Source: Apoderus coryli (Eukaryota > Arthropoda > Insecta > Coleoptera > Attelabidae). From it: DNA of 64,000 bases. Position numbers and translations under genes: made by a program. The DNA is taken from contig OU452205.1 of NCBI GenBank assembly GCA_911728435.2, forward strand, positions 4,904,260-4,968,259, written 5' to 3'. The notes under the pieces are model-generated. The model did no database searches, had not been told where the DNA came from, and was given only the letters and a program-made list of their open reading frames with translations. This document shows positions 32,413 to 43,680 of the stretch, piece after piece (position 1 is the stretch's first letter; each line of letters opens with the position of its first letter).

Positions 32413-33715
32413 TACAATGTTTGGAAGAGGAAAAACTTTTTTATTTGTCGATTTAGAAGAAAAAGTCATTCTTTATAAAAACGTCTGCTTGTGTCGAAAC
32501 TACAATTTCAAATACCAAATTTAATTACTATACAGGGTATATCAAAAATAACATTTTTAATGATTTTGATTTTTTGTTTTTTTTTAATTTTATGAAAATA
32601 TTTTCAAAACCGTGATTTTTTACACCAATTGTGCAAAAAACACTAATAAACTTTTTTCTCAAAGTGGTTAATTTCATAGCTACTATTAAAATAATAAAAT
32701 TAAAAAAACAAGAAAATCAAAATCATTAAAAATATTATTTTTGATATACCCTGTATAGTAATCGTAAATTTGGCATTTGAAATTGTAGTTTTGACACAAG
32801 CAGACGTTTTTATAAAGAATGACATTTTCTTCTAAATCTACAAATAAAAAAGTTTTTCTTCTTCCAAACTCTATCTCTATCGGTGTGGTGCAGGAAAAAC
32901 AAACTGATCATAAACTATGGTAAGACCGTGGCACTGCCCTTCAATAGATATAAATCATCAAATATCGAAATTAAATTCAATCACGTTCTTTTGCCATTAT
33001 CAAGATCGGCGAAACTGCTGGGGGTGCTTGTGGATGACAGACTGGACTGGGTAACGCATATCGACGCCGTTTGCAGTAAACTAAATAAGAATCTATACTT
33101 ACTTCGATCTCTAAGAGGATTCATGGATACCCCATCTCTTATTTCTGTTTATTATGCTTTAATCTATTCAGTGATTGCATACAATATTGTGATTTGGGGT
33201 AGAAGTGTTGAAATTGACAGGGTCTTTGTGCTGCAGAAGCGAGTGGTGAGATGCATCTTAATATCCCGTTTCTAGGAACATGTAGAGATCCATTTAAAAA
33301 ACATAAGTTGCTTACAGTCACTTCAATATATTTCTACAAACTACTGTGTTACACATTCAAAAACAGAAACATCACGCCTACTTGTGGCATTAATCATCAA
33401 CATTTTACAAGTGGACGAGATCGCCTGTATCTGCCCAATCATGAGTTTTATAAGAAATCATCGCATTACTCTGGGCGATATTTTTATAATCTTCTTCCGG
33501 AAGACATAAGAGTTTGTCGGACAGAGGGTAAATTTAAAACAAAACTAAAGGCTCTCCTTAATTCTAACACGATCTATAGCCTTCATAAATTTACAACTAT
33601 TTTTAATGATTTTGATATATATATATTAAATAAATAAATAAAATATAAAAAATAAATAAAGATATTATTATATTATTATTATTATTATTATTATTATCCG
33701 TGGACACATTGTAAA
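32413..33715. mobile_element. MITE family B copy, split by a LINE
   Basis: Left arm TTTGGAAGAGGAAAAACTTT at 32419 and right arm ending CTTCCAAACTCTATC at 32875, as in 5777-6265. The last bases of the MITE, ATCCGTGGACACATTGTA, reappear at 33697-33714 after a LINE. The MITE is inserted in repeat family A. Confidence 0.88.
32877..33697 (+). pseudogene. LINE ORF2 C-terminal part, 5'-truncated, with (TTA)n tail
   Basis: The first frame reads WCRKNKLIINYGKTVALPFN, LSRSAKLLGVLVDDRLDWVT and AVCSKLNKNLYLLRSLRGFM (RT thumb). After one frameshift at about 33260, it reads FLGTCRDPFKKHKLLTVTSI and NLLPEDIRVCRTEGKFKTKL, the LINE C-terminus. It ends in AAATAAATAAA then (TTA)n at 33660-33697. Insertion site TATC is repeated at both sides. 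Only one frameshift, so fairly young. Confidence 0.88.
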
Positions 33716-33990
33716 TTATATTTTTTTGGATTCTACTTGTAATTCTTGTATAATATTATGTTATACCCATGTCCAGCCGTTTTCAAAATATTTGAAATTG
33801 TATGTAGTAAATGACGTTTGTAGATTGAAAGAATAATTACAATTTTTTATTATATGGAAGCTTTAATAATTTAATGTGTTGGGATATTCTAGTAGTTATA
33901 GACCTATATATATTTGCTTAATAAATATTTGAAAAAAGGGCATTAAATTGAAAAAGTGTCAACATTAAAAATTTTTACATGGCAACCCGT

Positions 33991-35038
33991 CTACTAATTT
34001 TCAAGAATTGGCAATAAATTTTAATAGACGGTCTGCGACAATGTATGAGTTGAAAATTGCTTTCTTCACTGTGCATTGCGATGAAATCCTTTCCTATTGA
34101 GACCAAACTGCTGTAAAAAAAATAAATTAACTTACTTAGTGTTAGTTACTAAAATTACATGTCAATCTTCAATTAAACTAAGCGAGAAAAAAAATATTTA
34201 CCGTTGAAACGTGCGGTAATTATTGATTCATCTCTGACAAAACACGCAATCGGAGATTTTTTGAAATTAAATTACTGGGATAGATACAAAGTCAAGATTT
34301 CATGGGATAAGAAACACGGAAAATATATAAGGTAGGTATATTATATAGGTAAAACATACGTTTGAAATATACGAAGATATCTTGATGTTATATAAGATTG
34401 CATTGTGGATCAAACAGCATTTAAACACGTGGAGTGTTTCTATCTTTTTTGTTTTTCTGCTTCAAGTTCAAGATTATTATCTACTAACGCATGAAGTTAG
34501 TCCTTTCACATTTTGAATGTCGTTAATTACAATTATTACTACGTGAGATTTCAGGTTACACTGGTACAGCTTAAATAAACACAACCACTTCAAATCAATA
34601 ATTAATACTGTAACGTTTTCGTAGTTCGTAGTGTGAAATAATAACGAGCTTTGAATTAAAACTAATTTATTTGTACTTAGAATAAACACTTAAACAAACT
34701 AATAACATTAACGAACTAATATAATAAAATATTTATTTTCATTATTTATTTCTACTATTTATTTTACTATTATTTATATGTCACAACACTGTTCGCTATC
34801 TATTGACTGATTCCTCATCGACTGTTACGTTGGCTATATATATGATTTGCCCTCTTTCTCGAACCCTTCCAGATTCATGGCAGTTGACACAACTAGCTCG
34901 AGTTTAACAGGACGTGTAGCGGTGTTGCCAACACGTGTACATTTTCTTGTTCGTTGCAATACAGTAAGCATGCGCATAATTTGAATTATTTAATGACGTT
35001 TCTTATCGTCTAGTTCGATAGCGGATCCGTGCGCTATA
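33991..35038. other. gene-free stretch
   Basis: AT-rich, with a short GC-richer part at 34870-34930. Nothing recognised. Confidence 0.45.
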
Positions 35039-35040
35039 AT

Positions 35041-35465
35041 AAATATGGATTTGGAACGACTGAGTATCTTTTCGAATGATCATTCATTATTTTGGAACCC
35101 AGGTAAGTGTGCAGCCATGTTGTTTGGGAAGAAAAGGGATTGGGGGATTCGGTAAACATCTCAATCAATGGTTCTCCTGTTGAGGCGAGGAATTTGGGGT
35201 CAATCTTGGATAACAAACTGAGATTTGAGCAACATGTCGCCATATGCACAAACAAGGCTATTGGTTATCTAAAATTATTGTATGGCACTCGTCATCTCGT
35301 TTGCCCTAAGGTAATTTTTATTGTGTGATTCTATGGTTCTCTCCAAGTTTAATCACTGTGACCTTCTATACCCGGTTATTCACGCTTTATGGCACGGAAT
35401 ATTGTGGCCAAACTACTTGACTTCAAAAAGTTTCATTTGTTGGACGTGTGGGCATCTACTACGGG
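35041..35465 (+). pseudogene. LINE RT thumb fragment
   Basis: The plus strand reads GKCAAMLFGKKRD, then in the next frame VNISINGSPVEARNLGSILD, NKLRFEQHVAICTNKAIGYL and LYGTRHLVCPKV, followed by MVLSKFNHCDLLY. This is the same family layout as the LINEs at 37219 and 55483. Frameshifts near 35150 and 35320. Confidence 0.8.
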
Positions 35466-35493
35466 TACTTTTTAAAATTGGTTTCATATTATA

Positions 35494-36605
35494 CAGGGTG
35501 TCCCAAATAACCCAAAATTATCAAAGTTGTGTTTTTTTAAATGGAATTCCCTGTATATTATTGCACTTTTAGATCCTCTGATCAAATTAAGTGTCTGTTT
35601 CATTACCGTTTATAATACCTAAACCTTAAGGTTTTTGAAATAAATTGAATTTTGTCAAAATTTAGCATAATTTTCATCTTCCAAATACTTAGGAAGTATT
35701 TAAGTCATATTGACGAAATTAACTCTAAAGGGTAATAATAGATCATGTTTGGTATTCCTATTGTAATAAACTTGGAATCTTCGCAGAAAACACCAAATAA
35801 TTGTTTTGTACACCATTTGGTGTTTTTTAAATAAACGTTTTAATGTGTCGAGTAGCCTATGGAATCAGAAATGTCAAATTAATGGTAATAAAATAGCACA
35901 GAGGAATCTCTAACAAAATATTCATGAGATGTGTTCGAAATGTTGACCATCCATTTCCAGACATTTCGATATTCTTTCTTGAAAACAACGGCTAACTCTG
36001 GTCAACATTTGTAGGGTAACAGTTTGAAAAGCATCTCATATGCGTATTTTCATATCGTGTGGTGTTGTTGGAGACGCCTTGTAGACAATTCCTTTCACGT
36101 ATCCACATAAAAGGAAATCCGGAGTACTTAAATCAATTTCTTCCAATCCACCTGTTCTGAAAATTGGTATCCAAAAATTAACGAGTCTCGTGATGATAAT
36201 GAGGCGGACCTCCATCTAATTGAAACCACATGGTTGTTCTCCTGTTTAAAGGAATTTCTTCTAATAATACAGGAAGTTGGTGTAGAAGAAAATCGAGAAA
36301 CATCATACAATTTAATCATCCCTCAACAAAATTGGAGTCCTATTAAATATGGGTCCAATGTTCCACCCTACACATTAATGGACCACCTATTTTGATTGCT
36401 GATAATTCTGTATTCATGCAGATTTGAGTCAGAATAATAATGACTTGGTTGGTTGTGTCTGTTCACGAGACCATTGTTGTGAAATGTACATTCGTCACTA
36501 AATAACACATTATCAAAAAATATTTCATGTGCTGCCACTTCATCTAACACCCAAATGCAAAATTCAATTCTATTCTCAAAATCATTTCCAGAAAGCTTTG
36601 ACAAT
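35494..36605 (-). pseudogene. Tc1/mariner-type transposase remnant (DD41D-like)
   Basis: A MITE-like end TACAGGGTGTCCCAAATAAC lies at 35494. On the minus strand, one frame reads FFDNVLFSDECTFHNNGLVN and RHNQPSHYYSDSNLHEYR (first Asp) and QNRWSINV. Another frame continues LPVLLEEIPLNRRTTMWFQL, DGGPPHYHHETR (second Asp) and NFQNRWIGRN. The third Asp block is replaced by unrelated sequence and the N-terminal domain is missing. Several frameshifts. Confidence 0.75.
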
Positions 36606-36609
36606 TAGA

Positions 36610-37215
36610 TGTAATTTATTTCAAATCCATGGACAATACAATCAAGTTATGAGTAGGACATGTAATACATTTAATACTAGGTAGGTACTCTAATTGTAAT
36701 GAATGTTAAATTACAAGTTGTTTTTTTTTATTTCGCAGTCATGAGCATGAGCAAATACATTGAATCTCATTCTACCTAAAGCTGTTAAACCGTTAAGCCT
36801 ATATGCGTTTTCTGTTCCCATTACATTACATTAGTCTGTCTTCGTAAGCAAACAGTGCAAAGTAAGAATGCTCACAAGCTTGTTGAATTGACCTGTTTGG
36901 AGATTTAACTACACATGATTTAAAAAGGGATAAAGCTCATATTCTGTTTTACTTCAACTTTACCCGGTCTTTTGTCGTTTTGACGTTGTTCCCAACCTTT
37001 TAATTTTTCATAATTTCCACGTTCTCACCAATTTACTTACTTGACCAAATCGTAGTCACCATAATCTTTTTGACTAGTTTCAGCTCAAGCCATCGTCAAT
37101 AGAACCAGTAACACGAAATTTATACAGCAATCTCTCAACAACTTCCTTTCTTGGGTCATCTCTGTCTGCATACTGCTGGACCTAAACCCTGGACGCTAGC
37201 AAACAATTTTCTAAG
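36610..37215. other. gene-free stretch
   Basis: No recognisable feature. Confidence 0.45.
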
Positions 37216-37218
37216 CAT

Positions 37219-37800
37219 TTGACAGTGAAAATAATATCTTTAACTGCATTACCTTGTGGCGTTCCTCAGGGTGCATTATTGGGACCTCTGTTTTTCTGTA
37301 TATATACAAATATACATCCAACCTTCCAAGTTGTCTTAATTTTTGTAGTCCCTATATGTCCGCTGATGACAGACACTCTTGTGCTAAGTACTTTCAACTA
37401 TTATGATATTGTGTATGGTCCTTGTTTGTTAAAGTCAGATCAAGATCGTATTCAGCATGTACAAAAGTCCTGTTTAAGGTATATATACGGAATTAGAAAA
37501 TACGATCCAAAAAGCCATAATTTGGTTTCTATGAAAGATAGACGCTTTCATCACGGTGTATGTTTTTATCACAATTTACTGCTTGACGGGCATCCACCAT
37601 ATTTGTTCGAAAACATTAGCTTTAGGTCTGACGTTCAATCTTAATCTGAGCTTTAAGGGTTTATTATCTCCTCCTCCTCATCGCACTTTGTTATTCGAGG
37701 AATTCCTCACAATTTTAAGACTCATAAAATATCAACATTTCGTGTACTCCTTAGAAGTGAACTGTTAAATTTGGTTTAAGCATAATTTTCTTATCGTGTT
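37219..37800 (+). pseudogene. LINE ORF2 with internal RT deletion
   Basis: GVPQGALLGPLFFCIYTN (RT motif) is followed after a short gap by LTDTLVLSTFNYYDIVYGP-like sequence, DRIQHVQKSCLRYIYGIRKY and SMKDRRFHHGVCFYHNLL, then a shifted FKGLLSPPPHRTLLFE. The catalytic ADD and the next ~130 residues are gone, so the element was deleted internally. Same family as 55483-56073 (RIERVQKSYLRYIFGIRKFD). Confidence 0.82.
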
Positions 37801-38475
37801 GTGGTTATGATTTCGAATTTAATTTAATTTTGTTTTGGTTCTTTTTTTTTCGCATTAAAATTAATTTTGTTAATCGTAGGTTACCGGGAACTTTTATAGA
37901 TGTTGGTATAAACTGTTAATTTTTCTGTACGGGTTAGAATATCAAAATCAGTTTTACTGCCTTCTAACCCTTTTTGCAGTTATTTTTGGCTTCTTGTAAT
38001 TATCATTGCGTTTGTTATTATGTTTACACGTTATCCATTGTAATTTTTCATGATATATGACTGCAAATAAACTGTTTATTATTCATCGACATCAAAATTT
38101 TTTTGGCCAATAAACTATCTTCTAAACGTCTAATTTCATTTGTGAGGGCTGCAATCTTTGATAACTGTATCAAGGTTGCTCCAAGAATACTAACTTTTGA
38201 TTCATAACTCAAAATTGAAATGACTTACGGGAAAACTGAGTACGCCACTGGATGCTAGGTAAAAAACCATATAATTAAACAGTAATTACTTTTGTGATAG
38301 CTCGCTTAATAACAGTGATAGGAGTGGGTTCCTAAAAGTAAAAGGGCTAGCCCAATTTTATGTTATCTTAAACTTAATAAAAGAGTAGCAAAGTTTGCAA
38401 AAACTTCAAGGCTTATCTCGATTAACAACGTTAATACCGTACAGTCAAGACCCATTTGGGACACATTGTATCTAC
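37801..38475. other. gene-free stretch
   Basis: No recognisable feature. Confidence 0.45.
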
Positions 38476-38478
38476 ATA

Positions 38479-39696
38479 CAGGGTGTATTACTGTGGATGG
38501 CGTAATTTGGTTACTAAAGTAGGAAAACCTAATCTATAATATAATTATACTTTTGGATTCCTTATCTGTTTTGTCTTAACACCTTCATGACTGTTTTTTA
38601 ATAAACAATTTATTTTAAATTTTTTTTAGTCCAAAGAACTACTGTATTGTTATCTACAACTAAAAATAGGGATAAGTCAATTTTCTCGAAAAGAACATGC
38701 TGTATATTATAAAATATTCTGAAAGACGTTCAAAACATCAAATTCGGAAATAAAAGCAAGTTTCTAGACAAATTATATTAATAATTGACATTTAATGCCT
38801 AATTATTAAAACGTTTCTTGCTTATTAACCAAAAGTGTCTTGAAAATAACTACGCAAATGAAGTTTTAATGAACGTGTTTATTATTCATGGGTAATGTGA
38901 GAAAATTATAGAAAAAACATGCAGCAGGTTAATGAACTGAATATTATTTAACAACCAGTGCTAAATTAAGTTTCTTTATCTGAGATCATCGTATTCGCTA
39001 AATATCATGTTTTTGCTCTTACCTTTGACCCTTAATTCATGAAATTATTTTGTATTAGTGCAAACATCCTCATGTCCATATTGGTTGTAAATCAGAATAT
39101 ATTTCATTAAATTTTCTGAATGTTCTTTCTATAATTTCGTCACATTTCCGACGAATAATAAATAAATTCATTAAAACTTCATTTGAGCGTTTTCCTCCAT
39201 TTTAATTATTTTCACCACACTTTCGTTAATAAATAACAAGCGTTATGAATATATTTGAACGTTTCGCGACGTTTCATGGCTACCTTATTAAAATATAACG
39301 AAAATATCCAACTTTTCTAGAAACTTGCTTTTATTTCGGAAACTTTCCCATTTAGATACCTATAGGAATATGGCATATCATTTGAAAGAGAATTTGAGAA
39401 AATTGACTTACGCTTATTTTTACTACTAGATAACAATACAGTAGTTTGTGACCACCCTGTAAGTTTATGAGTGAATCTGTCTAGACAGTTCATTTTTCTC
39501 AGATATTCTTCATCTACTCTCACAATTTCCAGAGTCTGCCTATTCAGGGAACCAAATGGTGCATATTTTCCAGAGACCTGTTTTAGTCCAAAAAAACTCA
39601 AAATAAATTATTTATTCAAAAACAGTTGAAGCTATGTATAGGGAAGTGTTAAGACAAAATACTCCAATACAAATAAGGCATCCAAAAATATAATTA
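38479..39696. mobile_element. fold-back element with unequal arms
   Basis: The left arm from TACAGGGTGTATTACTGTGG includes ATAATTATACTTTTGGATTC, TGTTTTGTCTTAACACC and GATAAGTCAATTTTCTCGAA. These recur inverted at 39395-39696 (TTGAGAAAATTGACTTACGC, GTGTTAAGACAAAATAC, GGCATCCAAAAATATAATTA). The right arm carries about 130 extra bases. A 94-codon minus frame in that arm has no known similarity. Confidence 0.7.
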
Positions 39697-39858
39697 TACA
39701 GGGTGTCCCATAAGAATTACGAAAGTATGTACCACTCCCGGTATACCCGGATTTGACAAAATATTTTAGAACTATAGCTTAGATTAATCTACATTAGTAA
39801 CCAAATTTTTAAAATTATTCTGTGTTCAGTTCTCCATAAACGTGAGTCACCTTGTATA
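39697..39858. mobile_element. very short MITE
   Basis: TATACAGGGTGTCCCATAAG to GTGAGTCACCTTGTATA, with the CTCCCGGTATACCCGG signature shared with repeat family A. It abuts the next element at a palindromic ACCTTGTATATGATATACAAGGT junction. Confidence 0.55.
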
Positions 39859-40044
39859 TGATATACAAGGTGTTTCTAAAATAGGTGGTCAAAATTTGTC
39901 AGTGAAGTGGAGACGTCTAATCATGAAAAAAACCTAAATTGTAATTTTTCGAAAAGTCCTTATTTACAAAGATACAGGGTGTGTAATGTAATGACTGCCT
40001 GAGGACGATTTTTTTTAAATATTTTCGAAACGAGTAAAAAATGA

Positions 40045-40600
40045 ATTATCAAATGTAGCATATTTATTCACCTAATTGAATAAAAAAGGATGGCCAGAGC
40101 GGGGTAAACGGGGGGACCCTTGCCTTAATTATAACATAACCTTTTTTTCTTGTGACTTTTATTCCATGTGTGTCAAAAATGTGATAAAATAAAGTTTTCT
40201 ACATAAAAAAGGCATAATTGCTTTTTCTTGAAAAACCTAAAGGTTTTCGAAAAATTCGAGTTTCAAAATTTTAGGACAAAACTGGTCCTTAATACAGAGC
40301 ATTAATACAATTTTATTAATGCTGTGTTTTTGTTTTGACCTAAAATTTTGAAACTCGAATTTCTCGAAAACCTTTAAGTTTTTCGAGAGAAAACAAGTAT
40401 GCCTTTTTTATATAGAAAACTTTATTTTATCACATTTTTGACACAAATGGAATAAAGTCACAAGAAAAAATAGTTAGGTTATAATTAAGGCAAGGGTCCC
40501 CTCCACTTACCTGCGTATGGTTATCCTTTTTTATTCAATTTCATGTCAATTTACGACATTTAACTAGTTGAATAAATATGCTACATTTGATTGGGTGTTC
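40045..40600. repeat. nested long hairpin with ~260-bp arms
   Basis: TCAAATGTAGCATATTTATT, GACCCTTGCCTTAATTATAA, GTGATAAAATAAAGTTTTCT and AAATTTTAGGACAAAA-type blocks each recur inverted before 40600. The turn is near TTAATACAGAGCATTAATAC at about 40300. The outer part overlaps the start of the BEL LTR. Probably a fold-back element inside or derived from the LTR. Confidence 0.85.
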
Positions 40601-40612
40601 TTTACTAACAAT

Positions 40613-40642
40613 TAAAATCCAACATTCCCCCGCCTTTGAAAG
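40613..40642 (-). other. BEL/Pao polypurine tract and 3' LTR start
   Basis: Minus strand: CTTTCAAAGGCGGGGGAA (polypurine tract) directly followed by TGTTGGATTTTA, a typical TG start of an LTR, about 140 bases after the integrase stop codon. Spacing and motif fit the 3' end of a BEL/Pao element. The LTR is interrupted by the hairpin described separately. Confidence 0.6.
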
Positions 40643-40763
40643 TACCTACTTTCGATAAATATATGTAAGTAAATGAACAATATATAACAAAGTGCCGCAT
40701 GGGCATATTTAAAACTTAATTTTCAGAGTCACTACACAATGGCAATGGGCACAGCTTGGAAAA

Positions 40764-41570
40764 TTAACGTTTTAAAATTCCATTAGCCGTTTGCACAGTA
40801 GCAACTCGAGGTACTCCGTCCGTTCCAGGATGTAGTTCGATCATGCGTCTCAAGCACCATTTTAAGGGCGGATTTTCTTGCTTGATAATAACCAAATCGT
40901 TAATTCGAAGGTGTTCTCCTTTCTTCGTCCATTTTTGACGCTGTTGTAGTTGTGAAATGTATTCCAACGACCATCTCGACCAGAAATGTTGCTGCATTTT
41001 CTGTATCTGCTCATAATGGTCTAAGCGGTTGACAAGCACTTCACACAAGTTTGAATCAGCCGCTGATGTAATTGGACGACCGATGAGAAAGTGAGAAGGA
41101 GTAAGTGGCGACAAGTCGGAAGGGTCGGAAGATAAAGGAGAAATGGGCCTAGAGTTTAAAACAGCTTCGATCTGTGTCAATAATGTATAAAATTGTTCAT
41201 ACGTTAAAGTGACATTACCTGCAACACGTTTGAGGTGATGTTTCGTAGATTTTACCCCCGCCTCCCAAAGACCTCCAAAATGTGGAGAGTATGGCGGTAT
41301 GAAAGACCATTTGCTAGTTTTGCAGCCTCTACCCATTCGATTTTTCAATAGAAATGGACCTGCGTAGTCTACCCCAGTAGTATAAAATGGTGGAGCAGGA
41401 CATATTCGATTTTTAGGGAAATTGCCCATTATAGGCGTGACAAATTTCGGCTTTGCTCTAAAGCATGAGATGCACTCGTGTACAGTTTTCCTTGCTAAAC
41501 TGCGTCCAGATAAGGGCCAAAATTTTTCACGAATAGAAAATAGTAGTTGTTGTGGGCCGGTGTGAAGCAA
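40764..41570 (-). pseudogene. BEL/Pao retrotransposon integrase fragment (pol C-terminus)
   Basis: A 268-codon frame begins LHTGPQQLLFSIREKFWPLS and ARKTVHECISCFRAKPKF (HHCC-type zinc-binding integrase domain), then TTGVDYAGPFLLKN with the first catalytic Asp. A deletion joins it to WSFIPPYSPHFGGLWEAGVK (third acidic residue region, ...GLWE), followed by AVLNSRPISPLSSDP, DLSPLTPSHFLIGRP and a DUF5641-like tail with GTDGVPRVATVQT. The second Asp is lost. No frameshift within what remains, so the loss is recent. Confidence 0.92.
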
Positions 41571-41744
41571 TCTAATTCATCTTTACTCGTTTCGAAAATA
41601 TTTCAAAAAAATCGTCCTCAGGCAGTCATCTTTAAATAAGGAATTTTCGAAAAATTACTATTTAGCGTTTTTTCATGATTAGACGTTCCCAATTCGCTCA
41701 CAAATTTTCACCACCTATTTTAGAAGCACCTTGTAGTTTCAAAG

Positions 41745-42290
41745 TTTATAAAAATTCATAGGTATAAATACCAATGTGTTTAATTTACCATAGCCGTGTT
41801 ATACATATATCAAAACAAATATTTTTTAAATAACTTTTATTAGTTTTTTATAGCTGTTATACGTAAAGCAATAAAAAATGAATAAAAAGTTTAAAACAGC
41901 TCACCTGCGTTACCTATATTAAATAACATTATGATATATTAAATAACATTATGATAATAATAATATAACAATAATATGACAACTGTTATTATGGTTTTCC
42001 AAATATTTTCCATCTTTGTGCCAAACTTAAAGTGTCAAACCTTGTGCATTAAAGTGTCTGTTAAAAATAGATAACCGGTCGAGCGATATTCTAAAATTAC
42101 TAATGTAACAATAAGCCCACAAAGAAAATACTAGACTATAACAAGATTTCTCAAAAAATACTAAACACAACAATCAACAGAAGAATCATGTTTTTCCACA
42201 ATATTAGTTAAAATACGTCAAAAATTTGCTTGTATAAGAAATATTTGTTTGTGTTGATTTAATATTTTTTAACAAATATTTTCGACATAA
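41745..42290. other. gene-free stretch
   Basis: AT-rich. ATATTAAATAACATTATGAT is tandemly repeated near 41925-41955. Confidence 0.45.
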
Positions 42291-42293
42291 TAT

Positions 42294-42316
42294 CTGAAGA
42301 TGCAAATTTGCGAAAC
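42294..42316 (+). ncRNA. hammerhead-core-like motif 4 (no stem I)
   Basis: CTGAAGA, T, stem II GCAAATTTGC (self-complementary), GAAAC. It has the same architecture as motifs 1 and 3 but no pairing flanks and no UH triplet. Decayed or unrelated. Confidence 0.3.
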
Positions 42317-42839
42317 CCGCAACACTGCCATAAATTGAAAGTACGAGTAAAAAAGTCTTCTTTTTTTGTTAAATATCTACCTTTTTGATTGGCTGTCATC
42401 CGGATTTTTTTGTTTCAATTCTGCTTTATTCGTTTATGATATTGACCTAGGTAATGGATATACTGACCTTTCTCAGATTAATTACATAATGACGTTCTAT
42501 AAAGCAACTAATTAGACATACCAACCTATATTATTTTAATTATTACCAACTTAAGCAAAATAATTGTACAAGTAACACAAAATGAGCGCGTACAAACTAG
42601 ACACTAACTCGTTACCCGGTACTAAAAACACTAACCACATTAAATCGATTCTAAGAAAACCGGCAACTTGGTTGGTTATATCTGCTACATCACAATTATT
42701 GTGGAAAAATCACGCACTGTCGTAATAACAAAAAAACCAATATGATGACATCGACGACTCTGAGGATGGCACTGAAAGCCCACGGACTTGTCAAACGTAA
42801 CCCGTGAATTCTTCTAGTGCCATTCGCAGGCCGACGTTA

Positions 42840-43110
42840 GAATTTTCTATCACAAAAATAATGCAACATTTTTATTAGTACGCAAACAGATCCAACACCT
42901 TTCAGGTGCCGGTACTGCTTCCAACTCTGTTGGTAGTCGCGTTGGTACTGAACTAACTTTTAACATCGGCCGGTGTAGCGACAACAGGTAGTTTTCCCCT
43001 GCCCCTTTCGCCCCTAGATGTAAATGTATGTGTGTATGTGTGCGCTCACCTGGGGAGGCCATTGCACCTGTGGTATAGTCAATTTCATTGGCGGTACTGG
43101 ACATTGAGAA
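42840..43110 (-). other. GC-rich segment with unidentified 84-codon frame
   Basis: The minus strand encodes an 84-codon frame (43104 to 42850) with PGERTHTHIHLHLGAKGAG and LPTELEAVPAPERCW. It differs in base composition from its AT-rich surroundings. I do not recognise it and see no splice or promoter support, so it may be noise in a GC-rich repeat. Confidence 0.25.
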
Positions 43111-43326
43111 ATACAGGCATTCACGTAAATTGTCTATAGCTTTTAGTCTGAGATATACTCTATAAATTTCTCCATAAAAATGCTCACCATTTGCGTTATA
43201 ATTAAAAAAACAGAAAATCCTAGGCCCTAACTTATATATTTTATACCCTTAAATAGGTAGGTACTTCAAATATAGATTACATTTCTGCTATCTTTGTAAG
43301 AAATTGTTTTATATAATATCAGAACC

Positions 43327-43358
43327 CTGAAGATGATGTAAATTTACATCGAAACGTT
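43327..43358 (+). ncRNA. hammerhead-core-like motif 5
   Basis: CTGAAGA, T, a perfectly self-complementary stem II GATGTAAATTTACATC, then GAAACGTTGCG. Stem I pairing is not convincing (only the first pair). It shares the GAAACGTTGC ending with motif 2. Confidence 0.35.
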
Positions 43359-43610
43359 GCGTTTGTGATAAAAATGTTTTCTTTAAACCATTAGGCCCAC
43401 ATCCAAACCAACAGAAGATTAATTATTTCTTAAATGGAAATAAACTAATCTTTGTAAATTGAAAAAGTATTCCTTGTATTTTATTTGTATAAACGAGTCG
43501 GAGAAATAAAAATGCGTCATTGGAGTTTTTCTTTGATGTCCTTAAATGTAAATATCAGGCACTGCACTTAAAAAGCTTGGAATTTGGGAATTAAAGAATA
43601 TATATTAGAT

Positions 43611-43680
43611 GCCAGTGTAGCATAATTGGTTAACGTACCGCACTCTAAGCAGAATATTGGGTTCAAGTCCCACCGGTGAC
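43611..43680 (+). tRNA. tRNA-Arg(TCT)-like gene or pseudogene
   Basis: A box TAGCATAATTGGTTAACG and B box GGGTTCAAGTCCC are both present. Acceptor strand GCCAGTG pairs with CACCGGT (one mismatch, one wobble), and the anticodon stem CCGC/GCAG (one mismatch) encloses ACTCTAA with anticodon TCT. A T-run follows at 43684, a possible terminator. The mismatches point to a pseudogene or SINE head rather than a good tRNA. Confidence 0.5.

Larger units (their letters stand above)
32335..33990 (-). repeat. repeat family A, copy 4, split by a nested MITE
   Basis: The left part AATATTTTCAAGAATCTAGT, CTTCCGGCTATACCGG, AGGACCCTATATA stops at about 32412. The rest resumes at 33715 with TATTTTTTTGGATTCT, TGTCCAGCCGTTTTCAAAAT and GGCATTAAATTGAAAAAGTG. 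The same order is uninterrupted in copy 2 at 19470-19740, which defines the insertion point. Inverted relative to copies 1 and 3. Confidence 0.8.
39866..41742. mobile_element. fold-back element split by BEL/Pao sequence
   Basis: The left arm (39866-40042) CAAGGTGTTTCTAAAATAGG to TATTTTCGAAACGAGTAAAA is mirrored on the right (41572-41742) by TTTACTCGTTTCGAAAATAT and CCTATTTTAGAAGCACCTTG. Arms are about 175 bases. The centre is occupied by a BEL/Pao fragment and a nested hairpin, so the fold-back element was a landing site or has captured them. Confidence 0.8.

Noticed and set aside
39256..39282. GAAACGTCGCGAAACGTTC on the minus strand as a ribozyme motif
   Set aside because: No CTGAnGA core or stem II upstream.
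39317..39601. 94-codon minus frame as a gene
   Set aside because: It falls in the right arm of a fold-back element and has no recognisable motif.
40764..41570. Host gene (longest clean minus-strand frame)
   Set aside because: Integrase zinc-binding, GVDYAGPF and GLWEAG motifs with PPT and LTR start identify a BEL/Pao element.
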